Source of the DNA: Pantoea cypripedii
GTDB lineage: Bacteria > Pseudomonadota > Gammaproteobacteria > Enterobacterales > Enterobacteriaceae
NCBI RefSeq assembly: GCF_002095535.1
Contig: NZ_MLJI01000002.1
Span: 1,015,752 to 1,079,751, forward strand
Direction: 5' to 3'
DNA: 64,000 nucleotides
Position 1 is the stretch's first letter. Each line of letters opens with the position of its first letter. Below the pieces are notes generated by a model. That model did not search any database, was not told where the DNA came from, and saw only the letters and a list, made by a program, of their open reading frames with translations. Both the position numbers and the translations under genes were made by a program. This document shows positions 8,556 through 15,982 of the stretch, in pieces.

Positions 8556-9896
8556 TTATTGCTCCTGTGCGAGAGAAGTTGGCTGATGCAGGGGTTGCGC
8601 GCGGTGGCGATTGAGCAGCAGCATCAAAATGGCGGACAGCAGCATGAATCCACCTACCACAAACATCGGCAGGGCATAGCTGCTGGTGGCGTCATGCAAC
8701 GCACCGGTGATATAGCCCGCTGAAAAACCGGCGACATTGCCCAGGGTATTGATCAGGGCGATGGCCGCGGCGGCAGAAGCGCCGGTCAGGAACTGAGTCG
8801 GTAAGGTCCAGAAATTCGGTAAGGCAGCAAAAATCGAGCTGGCCGTAATCGCAATCACCAGAATGGTGGCCAGCGGTGAATCCATATACAGCGCCATCGG
8901 AACGCTGACGCCACCCGCAAGCGCGGGAATGGCGATGTGCCAGGTTTTGCAGCCGCGTCGGGTGGCATCTTTTGACCAGAAGAACATCACGACAGCGGCG
9001 ATCAGATACGGCACGCCGGTGATCAGCCCTTTCTGCATCACGTTAAAGGTGGTGCCGAACTGTTGCTGGAAGCCCGAGATGATGGTGGGCAGGAAGAACG
9101 CCAGCGCGTACAGACCATAAATAAAGCCGAAGTAAATCAGGCACAGCATCCAGACGCGGCCATTGCCCATCACCGAACGTACGCTGTGATGTGCCTGGTG
9201 CTGTTTCGTCTGATGCTCTTTTTCCAGCTCGCTGGTCAGCCAGTTCTTTTCTTCCTCGTTTAGCCATTTGGCCTGACGCGGGGCATCCACCAGCCAGAAC
9301 AGGGCCGCGATACCGATCAGGATCGCCGGGAGCGACACGCCCATAAACATCACGCGCCAGCCATCGAGGCCGAACAGGCCGTGCTGCTCAATCAGCCCTG
9401 CGGCCAGCGGTGCGCCAAACACTACGGTGAGCGGCTGTGCCAGATAAAACAGCGACAGGATTTTACTGCGATGGCGGGCGGGCACCCACATGCTGAGATA
9501 CAAAATCGCACCCGGGAAGAAGCCTGCTTCGGCAATCCCCAGCAGCAGGCGCAGGGTATACAGGCCTTGCACGCTACTCACCCAGGTGAACAGCAATGAC
9601 ACGATCCCCCAGCTGATCATGATACGTGCCAGCCAGCGACGTGCGCCGAACCGATGCAGCGCCAGGTTGCTTGGCACTTCCAGCAGGATGTAGCCGATAA
9701 AGAACACCCCGGAAGCGAGACCAAATTGTAGCGCGGTGATGCCCAGGTCCTGGGTCATGCCATTCGGACCGGCAAAGGAGATCGCGGTGCGATCGAGGAA
9801 GTTAATAAAGAACATCAGGGCAACGAAGGGGACCAGTCGCCAGGATATTTTGCGGATAGTGGATTGTTCCACCGCCGCCAGATTCTGCTGACTCAT
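8556..9896 (-). CDS. MFS transporter, anion:cation symporter family, probable D-apionate importer
   Basis: 446 residues from the ATG at 9896, chosen because GGAGGTGCGTT precedes it; an upstream in-frame extension to 9971 lacks a ribosome site. About 12 membrane segments. The N-terminal FINFLDRTAISFAGP is characteristic of the ACS/phthalate-permease branch (ExuT, GudP, YjjL relatives) that brings in sugar acids with protons. It is the first gene of the apionate operon, with lerK 2 bp downstream. Import of the acid D-apionate fits because no apiose dehydrogenase or apionolactonase gene is present here. The substrate is an inference. Confidence 0.82.
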   Translation of the reverse strand: MSQQNLAAVEQSTIRKISWRLVPFVALMFFINFLDRTAISFAGPNGMTQDLGITALQFGLASGVFFIGYILLEVPSNLALHRFGARRWLARIMISWGIVSLLFTWVSSVQGLYTLRLLLGIAEAGFFPGAILYLSMWVPARHRSKILSLFYLAQPLTVVFGAPLAAGLIEQHGLFGLDGWRVMFMGVSLPAILIGIAALFWLVDAPRQAKWLNEEEKNWLTSELEKEHQTKQHQAHHSVRSVMGNGRVWMLCLIYFGFIYGLYALAFFLPTIISGFQQQFGTTFNVMQKGLITGVPYLIAAVVMFFWSKDATRRGCKTWHIAIPALAGGVSVPMALYMDSPLATILVIAITASSIFAALPNFWTLPTQFLTGASAAAAIALINTLGNVAGFSAGYITGALHDATSSYALPMFVVGGFMLLSAILMLLLNRHRAQPLHQPTSLAQEQ

Positions 9897-10334
9897 AACG
9901 CACCTCCATGACGTGCGTGGTTGATCTTGATAAGCGGTGTTGGCCAGACGCAAACGGCGTGGTGGCTGCAAGTGAACGGTGAAATACAGGGCTGATTACA
10001 CATGTTCGAGTCCTTCAGGGGTCTTCTTGTGCTTTGGTATCTGTAGCGAACAAATGAACATTACACGTATAAATGAGCACCTCTCAAGCGCCATTTCCGA
10101 AAAATGTGAGACGGCTCATATGTTAGGGAATTGATCAATATTTCGGACTTCAGGCCTTATTGTGGCCGGATTCCCTGCTGTAAAGGCTTCGTTATCGCAA
10201 TGTGCTCAAAAATCCCGATAAAAACAAAAGAACTTATGTTGAACATATGAACGATATTGTGGCAGGCTGTATGAGAAGAGTGGATCGCCTGTGAAGATCG
10301 CAGGCCTGAGCGCATAACCTGCTGGAGAAGATGT
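9897..10334. promoter_or_regulatory. Divergent control region of the apionate operon and derI
   Basis: 438 bp between two divergent genes of one pathway. It holds a near-consensus CRP half-palindrome, TGTGA-N6-TCATA (10105-10120), and two copies of the direct-repeat motif GAAC-N4-GAAC: GAACAAATGAAC (10048-10059) and GAACATATGAAC (10241-10252), 11 of 12 identical. The paired motif flanking the CRP-like site on both arms is what one expects of an operator for the SorC-type regulator with catabolite activation. Regulator binding is inferred. Confidence 0.45.
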
Positions 10335-10793
10335 ATGAAAACTATTGCCATTGGTGCCGATGATGCGGCCATCGATCTGAAAAACCTGATTAAACGCTAT
10401 CTGGAAGAGAAGCAATACGATGTACAGGACTACAGCAATGATGCGCAGAATGATCGTCCGATGTACCCGGATGTGGCATTTGCGCTGGCTACGGCTATCC
10501 AGCAGGGTGAGCATGATCGTGGCATTCTGCTGTGTGGGACCGGCATCGGTGTGGCGATAGTGGCAAACAAGGTCGCAGGCGTGCGCGCGGCGCAGTGCCA
10601 TGACACTTTCTCGGCAGAGCGGGCGCGTAAAAGTAACAACGCACAGATTATGACGATGGGATCGCGTGTCATTGGACCGGAGCTGGCAAAGAATATCGTC
10701 AACGCCTGGCTGGCATCAGAGTTTGAAGGGGGAGGCTCGACGGCAAAAGTCGAAAAGATCGGTTATTACGAACAGGTCTGTCAGGCGAAGTAA
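10335..10793 (+). CDS. derI: D-erythrulose-4-phosphate isomerase (RpiB family)
   Basis: 152 residues with RpiB/LacAB family features: the N-terminal IGADDAAIDLK, the CGTGIG loop at 67-72 with catalytic Cys67, and the late GSRVIG motif. A ribosome site (GGAGAAGATGT) precedes the ATG. RpiB paralogues in erythritol, threitol and apionate clusters (EryI/DerI) convert D-erythrulose 4-phosphate to D-erythrose 4-phosphate, which enters the pentose phosphate pathway. It is transcribed away from the importer-lerK-lerI-oiaX-apnO operon and shares its control region. A simple ribose-5-phosphate isomerase role is the alternative. Confidence 0.8.
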   Translation: MKTIAIGADDAAIDLKNLIKRYLEEKQYDVQDYSNDAQNDRPMYPDVAFALATAIQQGEHDRGILLCGTGIGVAIVANKVAGVRAAQCHDTFSAERARKSNNAQIMTMGSRVIGPELAKNIVNAWLASEFEGGGSTAKVEKIGYYEQVCQAK

Positions 10794-10824
10794 CTGAGTG
10801 ACGTTTGTACCTCTGGAGAATCCT

Positions 10825-10953
10825 GTGTCATCACGCCGGGAACGGGCCAATGCCATTCGCGCGCTCAGTATGGATGCAGTACAGAAAGCCAAATCGGGAC
10901 ACCCGGCTGCCCCGATCGGTGCTGGCCTGATAAAAAATGGAGCATCACGATGA
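10825..10953 (+). pseudogene. 5' remnant of a transketolase gene
   Basis: A GTG-initiated frame of 42 codons with a CTGGAGAA ribosome-like site. Its first ~32 codons read like the N-terminus of transketolase: [20 protein letters not shown] then P-A-A-P-I-G, where intact enzymes have SGHPGAPMG. Similarity ends abruptly at about 10920 and the frame stops inside the following hairpin. At least 95% of the gene is missing. Erythrose 4-phosphate, the product of DerI, is a transketolase substrate, so a second transketolase may once have belonged to this cluster and been deleted. Confidence 0.75.
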
Positions 10954-10962
10954 TGCTCCATT
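10932..10962 (-). terminator. Rho-independent terminator of the porin gene
   Basis: Perfect 12-bp inverted repeat AATGGAGCATCA / TGATGCTCCATT with a 3-nt loop, followed on the minus strand by TTTTTT. It lies 27 bp beyond the porin stop. On the plus strand it may also end derI transcription, where the following bases are T/A-rich. It overlaps the end of the transketolase remnant. Confidence 0.8.
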
Positions 10963-10988
10963 ATTATCAGTTAACGACAGAACCGTTA

Positions 10989-12134
10989 TCAGAAGTCGTA
11001 GAATAACGTAATCCAGGTTGCGTCAGCTTCATTATCTGAAGTGCTGGCAATGGTGCGTTCTACGTACAGAGATAAACCGTGGCCGAAGTTACTGCCCACA
11101 CCTAAATAAGTGTGGTTAGCATGATACTCTTCATCACCTTTAAGGCGCAGTGAGTCGGCAGCAATATAAGGCTGTACCGATTTAAACCAAGGGGCATCGA
11201 TATTGAAAGTGTAACCGACGAAACTTTCCAGACCATATCCGCTACCGGCGAAATAGTGATCGACGGTTGAATAACGCGTGCTCGGCACAAAGTCTTTGTA
11301 GTAACTTGCGGTTCCCACAATATACCAGTTGCCTGGCTGCCACGTCAGGGCAGTACCCGAAAGCTGCTGATGGTATTTCTTCTCGTTATAATCATTATCA
11401 CGCATGGTGGCATTCGTGATGCTATACGCCGCACTCAGGGTCAGCGATTTAGTCAGATTATAATCGAAGCCTAAACCCTGGCCGCTATTACGACGATAGA
11501 AAAGGCCATCCCCGGCATTCAGGTTATCTTCTGGTAACAGGTAATTGGCATAAACCGTCAGATCACCAAAAGTATTTTTATACTTGATGCTATTCTTGGC
11601 TCTGTTTGCGCCGTCGTAGTTGCCGTTGATACCAATCCCGGTACCACCTGCGTGACCATCGTTGTCCCAGACGTCACTTTTCATACCCACAACTTCGTAA
11701 TAGATGCCGTACTGATGGCCGTAGGTCAGGGTACCGTAACGGTCATCTTTGATGCCCGCGTACAGTTTCCTCTGCGTATCACGCTGTTTACCTTCAGGAT
11801 AGTGGCTATCCCATCCGGCAGCTTTAGCCAGATCGACACCCACTTCATACATGGCAATGACCGATGTATGCTGGCTGAGTGCGTAATCGCCACTAAAGCG
11901 GAAACGGGTGCCACCATCATGACCATTTTTATAATAACCCGGCTCCGGACCATTATTAAAAATGAATTCAGGGCGAATACTGCCGCCAAATTGCAGACTC
12001 AGCGGCGCTAACAGCGCATTGCTGTCCTTGTTCTTTTCAAGGATGGTTATTTCAGCGTGTGCTGAATTGGCTACGGCCAGCAACGTGGCTGTGGTGAGAC
12101 ATAGTGATGTGGTGAGTTTTTTCATAGTATCCAT
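10989..12134 (-). CDS. Outer-membrane porin (general Gram-negative porin fold)
   Basis: 381 codons. The likely start is this ATG or the one four codons later (12125), which begins a textbook signal peptide (MKKLTTSLCL... ending SAHA, cleavage before EITILEK). The mature protein has alternating beta-strand patterns, FGGSIRPEF, a periplasmic-turn-rich body and a C-terminal Phe (ITLFYDF), the assembly signal for BAM. It is not closely OmpC/OmpF-like; it resembles substrate-selective or oligogalacturonate-type porins of plant-associated enterobacteria. Its position beside the apionate cluster suggests uptake of plant cell-wall sugars or sugar acids, but that is inference. Confidence 0.8.
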   Translation of the reverse strand: MDTMKKLTTSLCLTTATLLAVANSAHAEITILEKNKDSNALLAPLSLQFGGSIRPEFIFNNGPEPGYYKNGHDGGTRFRFSGDYALSQHTSVIAMYEVGVDLAKAAGWDSHYPEGKQRDTQRKLYAGIKDDRYGTLTYGHQYGIYYEVVGMKSDVWDNDGHAGGTGIGINGNYDGANRAKNSIKYKNTFGDLTVYANYLLPEDNLNAGDGLFYRRNSGQGLGFDYNLTKSLTLSAAYSITNATMRDNDYNEKKYHQQLSGTALTWQPGNWYIVGTASYYKDFVPSTRYSTVDHYFAGSGYGLESFVGYTFNIDAPWFKSVQPYIAADSLRLKGDEEYHANHTYLGVGSNFGHGLSLYVERTIASTSDNEADATWITLFYDF

Positions 12135-12806
12135 TTCTTATTATGATAACGCTTAGAAAAAGCGGGCTGAAATTTTTACCATGATTGAAATGTATTGAAT
12201 ATATAAAATTCTTATATCATTCGACAGTGATAAGAATAGTTCTCAGGAAGGACATGACCCAGAAGATAATATGTGAACAAAATGACGAGGTATCGAACTT
12301 GTTCAGGTTGAATTACATACAGTGGGGTTATTTATTAATCTAAATTACCAATTTATGCGAAAAGACGCTTTAGGCTCGATATCATAAGACTTCCTGCGTC
12401 TGGCTGTCATTTTTCTATGTTATGCGGGTAATTTTATGAATAAAAACTGGTCAATTAGTGGTTGAAAAAATGTTAATTAAATAGAATGAAATCTGTATAG
12501 ATTTCACTTAATGTCGATAAAGAATTTATCATAATGATAAGCGTCTCATAATGCCGTCAATCACAATCAGGTGTGATTGGATTAACGAATGTCAGATAAA
12601 TAACCCATGAAAAACAATGGCTAACATTTCCTGCGGGTTCTTCATGTAAATTTAGATATTGATAAATCTCAATATGACGATTAGGATGCTTTCCACACCA
12701 GACACATGATTGCTCTGGAGCAGCGGATGATCACCCTGGTATGTCATTCAACCTGTTCTGATTTTAATCGTTTATTCATATTCAATAATATAGATATATA
12801 GGTATC
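12135..12806. other. Long AT-rich intergenic region
   Basis: About 670 bp between divergent porin and ene-reductase genes with no supportable ORF. It holds the 8-bp inverted repeat CAATCACA (12558-12565) / TGTGATTG (12572-12579) with a 6-bp spacer. The rest is AT-rich and probably carries the promoters of both genes. Confidence 0.5.
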
Positions 12807-13934
12807 ATGATGGATAACAACGCTCTCTTCACCACCACCCATCTGGGTCCGTTCACCCTGAAAAACCGTATTGCATTGCCGCCTCTGACCCGCTCACGTA
12901 GCTCACAGCCGGGAAATATTCCGAATGAATTAATGGCGGAATACTACAGCCAGCGCAGTAGTGCGGGTTATATGGTCACTGAGGGCACGCAGATAGAGCC
13001 GCGTGGACAGGGTTATGCATGGACTCCGGGAATCCACAGTGCTGAGCAGGTTGCAGGCTGGCGCAAAGTCACCCGCGCGGTTCATGACCGTGGCGGCATC
13101 ATTTTTGCCCAGCTGTGGCATGTAGGCCGGGTTTCGCATACGTCATTGCAGCCGGGAGAAGCCGCGCCCGTGGCTCCTTCCGCCATCCCTGCGGGTGATA
13201 ACGTTAAAGTCTTTATCGAGACAGGACCCGGCGCAGGTATGTTGGCTCCGGCCTCTGTGCCGCGCGCGCTTGAAACCAGCGAAGTGAAGGACATTGTGAA
13301 GATGTACGCCAAAGCTGCGCAGAATGCGCTGGATGCCGGTTTTGACGGCGTCGAGATTCACTGTGCTAACGGTTATCTGGTCAATCAGTTCATGTCCATC
13401 CACAGCAATCAGCGTGAAGACGAATATGGCGGCTCGCTGCAAAATCGTCTGCGTTTTCTGCGTGAGGTAGTGCAGGCGGTTGCCGATGTCGCCGGGAAAG
13501 ATCGCGTCGGTGTGCGTTTTTCGCCGCTGTTTAACGACACAAAAGAAGAGCGTGTCTATCTGGGGCTGGTCGAGGATAACCCGCACGAAACCTATACTGA
13601 AGCAGTTAAAATCCTGCAGGAAATTGGCATCGCTTATCTTTCGCTCGCTGAAGCCGACTGGGATAACGCACCAGAGTTGCCAGTCGCGTTTTACCAGCAA
13701 GTCCGCGATATCTTTGGTGGCACCATTATGTATGCGGGGCGTTATACCAAAGAGCGCGCAGAGCGCATCCTTAACGCTGGATGGGGCGATATCTTTGGCT
13801 TTGGCCGTCCCTTCATTGCCAACCCTGATTTACCGGCGCGTTTAGCCAATGGCTGGCCGCTGAACGCTGTCGATGCTGCCACTATGTACGGTGGTACAGC
13901 GAAGGGTTATACCGACTATCCGCAGTACGAGTGA
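12807..13934 (+). CDS. Alkene (ene) reductase of the old yellow enzyme family, NemA-like
   Basis: 375 residues, close to NemA (365). FMN-binding TIM barrel with PPLTRSRS near residue 26, the substrate-activating His/Asn pair in EIHCANGYL (about 185-193), and YAGRYT and GFGRPFIANPDLP at the C-terminal phosphate-binding end. These soluble NADPH enzymes reduce activated C=C bonds, N-ethylmaleimide, nitroesters and similar electrophiles. Two ATGs in a row open the frame, with AGGT a few bases upstream. It is monocistronic, with a strong terminator after it. The divergent long upstream region may bind a NemR-type repressor, but no such gene is nearby. Confidence 0.88.
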   Translation: MMDNNALFTTTHLGPFTLKNRIALPPLTRSRSSQPGNIPNELMAEYYSQRSSAGYMVTEGTQIEPRGQGYAWTPGIHSAEQVAGWRKVTRAVHDRGGIIFAQLWHVGRVSHTSLQPGEAAPVAPSAIPAGDNVKVFIETGPGAGMLAPASVPRALETSEVKDIVKMYAKAAQNALDAGFDGVEIHCANGYLVNQFMSIHSNQREDEYGGSLQNRLRFLREVVQAVADVAGKDRVGVRFSPLFNDTKEERVYLGLVEDNPHETYTEAVKILQEIGIAYLSLAEADWDNAPELPVAFYQQVRDIFGGTIMYAGRYTKERAERILNAGWGDIFGFGRPFIANPDLPARLANGWPLNAVDAATMYGGTAKGYTDYPQYE

Positions 13935-13950
13935 TCTGCTGCTGATTCTG

Positions 13951-13984
13951 CCCCGCCATTCCTAAGGATGGCGGGGTTTTTATT
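13951..13984 (+). terminator. Rho-independent terminator of the ene-reductase gene
   Basis: CCCCGCCAT and ATGGCGGGG form a strong GC-rich stem with an 8-nt loop, immediately followed by TTTTTATT; it begins 16 bp after the stop codon. Confidence 0.9.
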
Positions 13985-14002
13985 GTGATATCCTGCGATA
14001 AA

Positions 14003-14056
14003 AATAACTCCAATAACCCTAAAAGTGTTGTTGTGTGGAGTTATTGGAGTTATTAT
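14003..14056 (+). promoter_or_regulatory. hicAB promoter with a 15-bp inverted-repeat operator
   Basis: AATAACTCCAATAAC (14003-14017) is repeated in perfect inverted orientation as GTTATTGGAGTTATT (14040-14054), with 22 bp between. TTGTTG (14028-14033) and TATTAT (14051-14056) are separated by 17 bp and look like -35 and -10 elements, so the right arm covers the -10 region. HicB antitoxins with a C-terminal ribbon-helix-helix domain bind such repeats and repress their own operon. Confidence 0.65.
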
Positions 14057-14086
14057 TTTTTTATCAGAAAACAACAGGACCGAGGG

Positions 14087-14265
14087 ATGGACAGCAGGAA
14101 GTTAATTGCAGAAATCAAGGCTGATGGCTGGATTCTGATAAGGGTAAACGGTAGTCATCACCATTTTACCCACCCGACAAAACCGGGTCTGGTAACAATA
14201 CCGCACCCCAAAAAGATTTACCGGTTGGTACGGTAAAAAGCATCAGGAAACAAGCAGGGATCTAA
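14087..14265 (+). pseudogene. hicA: HicA mRNA-interferase toxin, frameshifted
   Basis: From the ATG at 14087 the frame reads MDSRKLIAEIKADGWILIR, then NGSHHHFTHP containing the catalytic His of the HicA double-stranded-RNA-binding fold. After HPKK the visible frame gives IYRLVR and stops at 14236. One added base in the AAAAAGATT run (about 14209-14216) restores KDLPVGTVKSIRKQAGI, the canonical HicA C-terminus, ending at 14265 and giving 59 residues, the normal family length. As written, the last beta strand and helix are lost, so the toxin is probably inactive. The gene lies directly ahead of hicB. A sequencing error in the A-run is the alternative. Confidence 0.85.
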
Positions 14266-14291
14266 CCCCGCTTACTCGAAGAGGCTTAATT

Positions 14292-14702
14292 ATGTTTTAT
14301 CCCATTGCGATCGAGGCTGGCGACGACAAACACGCATATGGCGTGACAGTGCCCGATTTACCGGGTTGCTTTTCCGCGGGTGATACCCTGGATGAAGCGA
14401 TAGCAAATGCAAAAGAAGCGATAACCGGGCATATCGAGTTATTGGTTGAGTTGGGGAAGGATATTCCCTCAGTGTCTAGTGTCGGCTCACTTGCTGGTAA
14501 TCCTGATTATGCAGGTTACACATGGGCTGTCGTTGACGTGGATGTCACCCGTTTGCTGGGTGGCTCTGAGAAAATCAATGTTACGTTGCCCAAATCACTG
14601 ATAGACCGGATTGATCGTTGTGTTGCTACGCACCCGGAGTTTAAAAGTCGTTCGGGCTTTCTGGCTCAGGCAGCTCTTGAGCATATCACCTCATCACACT
14701 AA
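14292..14702 (+). CDS. hicB: HicB antitoxin
   Basis: 136 residues. The N-terminal HicB fold (partially degraded RNase H-like) shows YGVTVPDLPGCFSAGDTLDEAIANAKEAI at about 17-45. The C-terminal ribbon-helix-helix domain (INVTLPKSLIDRIDRCV ... RSGFLAQAALEHI) binds DNA. It neutralises HicA by direct binding and represses the operon. The start has a GAAGAGGCTTAATT leader. It appears intact, in contrast to the neighbouring hicA, the arrangement expected when the toxin has been lost first. Confidence 0.92.
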   Translation: MFYPIAIEAGDDKHAYGVTVPDLPGCFSAGDTLDEAIANAKEAITGHIELLVELGKDIPSVSSVGSLAGNPDYAGYTWAVVDVDVTRLLGGSEKINVTLPKSLIDRIDRCVATHPEFKSRSGFLAQAALEHITSSH

Positions 14703-14707
14703 TGCTG

Positions 14708-14742
14708 AAAATGCTCCCCTAAAAGAGGGGGGGGCATTTTAC
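14708..14742 (+). terminator. Probable terminator after hicB
   Basis: AAAATGC...CCCCT and AGGGG...GCATTTT form a hairpin with an AAAA loop 6 bp after the hicB stop; the downstream arm ends in TTTT. A G-run of eight makes the stem slightly irregular. Confidence 0.55.
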
Positions 14743-14782
14743 CATCGCTGCTTCAGGGCTGAAGAAGTGCATCCCCCATCGG

Positions 14783-14806
14783 GATATTGTAATATCGTGA
14801 TATATC
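14783..14806 (+). promoter_or_regulatory. Candidate ArsR-family operator
   Basis: Two AT-rich palindromes, GATATT-GT-AATATC (14783-14796) and GATATATC (14799-14806), lie with centres 13 bp apart, 29 bp ahead of the arsR-type start. Such short 12-2-12-like dyads overlapping the promoter are the usual autoregulatory sites of ArsR proteins. Confidence 0.45.
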
Positions 14807-14834
14807 GACGTGATAAGAGAACGAGTGCCGGGTA

Positions 14835-15143
14835 ATGTCTGAAATCAAATTAAATGATGTGCTAAAAGCGCTGAGCAATCCGGTTCGGATGGAAATCCTG
14901 CAGTGGCTCAAAGAGCCCAAAAAGCATTTTGATCAGCCCTATGCGGATGCCGATGAGGTTGGCGTGTGTGTCAGCATCATTCAGGAGAAGGTAGGATTGT
15001 CGCAGTCCACGGTGTCACTTTATCTTGCAGCCCTGCAACGTGCACAGCTGGTGACTTCTCGTCGCATCGGCCCATGGACCTATTACAAACGTGATGAAGA
15101 GAAGATTGCCGAGTTTTTCCGTTTACTGGAAAAGCAGGTCTGA
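14835..15143 (+). CDS. ArsR-family transcriptional regulator
   Basis: 102 residues, typical of the family. The winged helix-turn-helix includes LKALSNPVRMEILQWL (about 9-24) and the recognition helix VGLSQSTVSLYLAALQRAQLV (about 53-73). A single Cys (GVCVSII) is present, but the classical CxCxxC metal site is absent, so it may sense something other than arsenic or cadmium. Two palindromes just upstream suggest autoregulation. A GNAT acetyltransferase follows 292 bp later on the same strand and may or may not be a target. Confidence 0.85.
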   Translation: MSEIKLNDVLKALSNPVRMEILQWLKEPKKHFDQPYADADEVGVCVSIIQEKVGLSQSTVSLYLAALQRAQLVTSRRIGPWTYYKRDEEKIAEFFRLLEKQV

Positions 15144-15435
15144 CCGGGGAGTCAGACGTCACTTTCTTACCTTTGAGCTTTTTTCATCAATTGTCGCGCC
15201 TCAATGATTTGCAGCAGGGGCGAACTGAATTTTCTATCATCCCACTTAACATTCATCACTCTCCCGACAACAGGATTTGTTCTTTCATCCAGCTATGGTT
15301 GGCGGTATTGACTCTGGACGGACTGATGGCAAGCTCATTGGCGGCTGAGATCACACTGCAAACAATGCAGTACGTTCATTATTTTTCCGCTGTAGAATAG
15401 CCGCCCATTTGTTCCTGTTCAAACCCGGAGGAGTT

Positions 15436-15933
15436 ATGTCACGGTGGGAATTCCGCCAGGCCACGATGGCCGATCTTGACCATTGCCACGAAATTGAAGC
15501 TGCGGCGTATCCCGCAGATGAAGCTGCCACACGCGAAAAAATTGCCATCCGTATCCGTGATTACCCGGAGGGATTTCGCTGTCTGGTCGTGGAGGGCTCC
15601 CTGATCGGGTTTATCAATTGCGGTTGTGCCTGGGAGGTTGAGATGTCAGCAGAGGAGTTCAAACAGCTGATTGGTCACGATCCACAGGCCCCGAATGTGG
15701 TCATCATGTCGGTGGTGATTCATCCTGATTATCAGGGGCAGGGCTGGTCGTCAGTGATGATGAAGGAGTTCGTTGCTCTGATGGCCGCGACGGGGAAAGA
15801 AACCATTCACCTGATGTGCAAGCAGGGCTATCTCGGCCTGTATGAAAAAGCCGGATACCGCTTTACCCGCCAGTCTGAATCCACACATGGTGGTGAGGAA
15901 TGGTACGAGATGATCATGGACCTCAGGTCTTAA
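15436..15933 (+). CDS. GNAT-family N-acetyltransferase
   Basis: 165 residues from the ATG at 15436, chosen for the strong GGAGGAG site just upstream; an upstream ATG at 15409 lacks one. The fold shows the acetyl-CoA loop VVIHPDYQGQGWSSVMMKEF at about 102-121 (Q-x-x-G/W variant of the usual RxxGxG/A) and the late YLGLYEKAGYRF (motif B). It resembles arylalkylamine (serotonin) N-acetyltransferase-like bacterial proteins. The acceptor amine is unknown. The gene is convergent with aegA. Confidence 0.82.
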   Translation: MSRWEFRQATMADLDHCHEIEAAAYPADEAATREKIAIRIRDYPEGFRCLVVEGSLIGFINCGCAWEVEMSAEEFKQLIGHDPQAPNVVIMSVVIHPDYQGQGWSSVMMKEFVALMAATGKETIHLMCKQGYLGLYEKAGYRFTRQSESTHGGEEWYEMIMDLRS

Positions 15934-15940
15934 AAACACT

Positions 15941-15972
15941 GCCACTGCGGATGAAATAAGCCCCGCAGTGGC
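15941..15972. terminator. Convergent terminator-like hairpin between the GNAT gene and aegA
   Basis: GCCACTGCGG (15941-15950) pairs perfectly with CCGCAGTGGC (15963-15972). On the minus strand TTTTT occurs 5 nt after the stem, so it probably ends aegA transcription. Confidence 0.6.
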
Positions 15973-15982
15973 GAGCAGGGCG

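Noticed and set aside
12558..12579. CAATCACA/TGTGATTG inverted repeat as a CRP site
   Set aside because: The order is TCACA-N6-TGTGA, the reverse of the CRP consensus TGTGA-N6-TCACA; kept only as a generic repeat.
15173..15400. 75-codon ORF between arsR-type and GNAT genes
   Set aside because: No recognisable product, poor ribosome site, and unlike its neighbours in composition; more likely chance.
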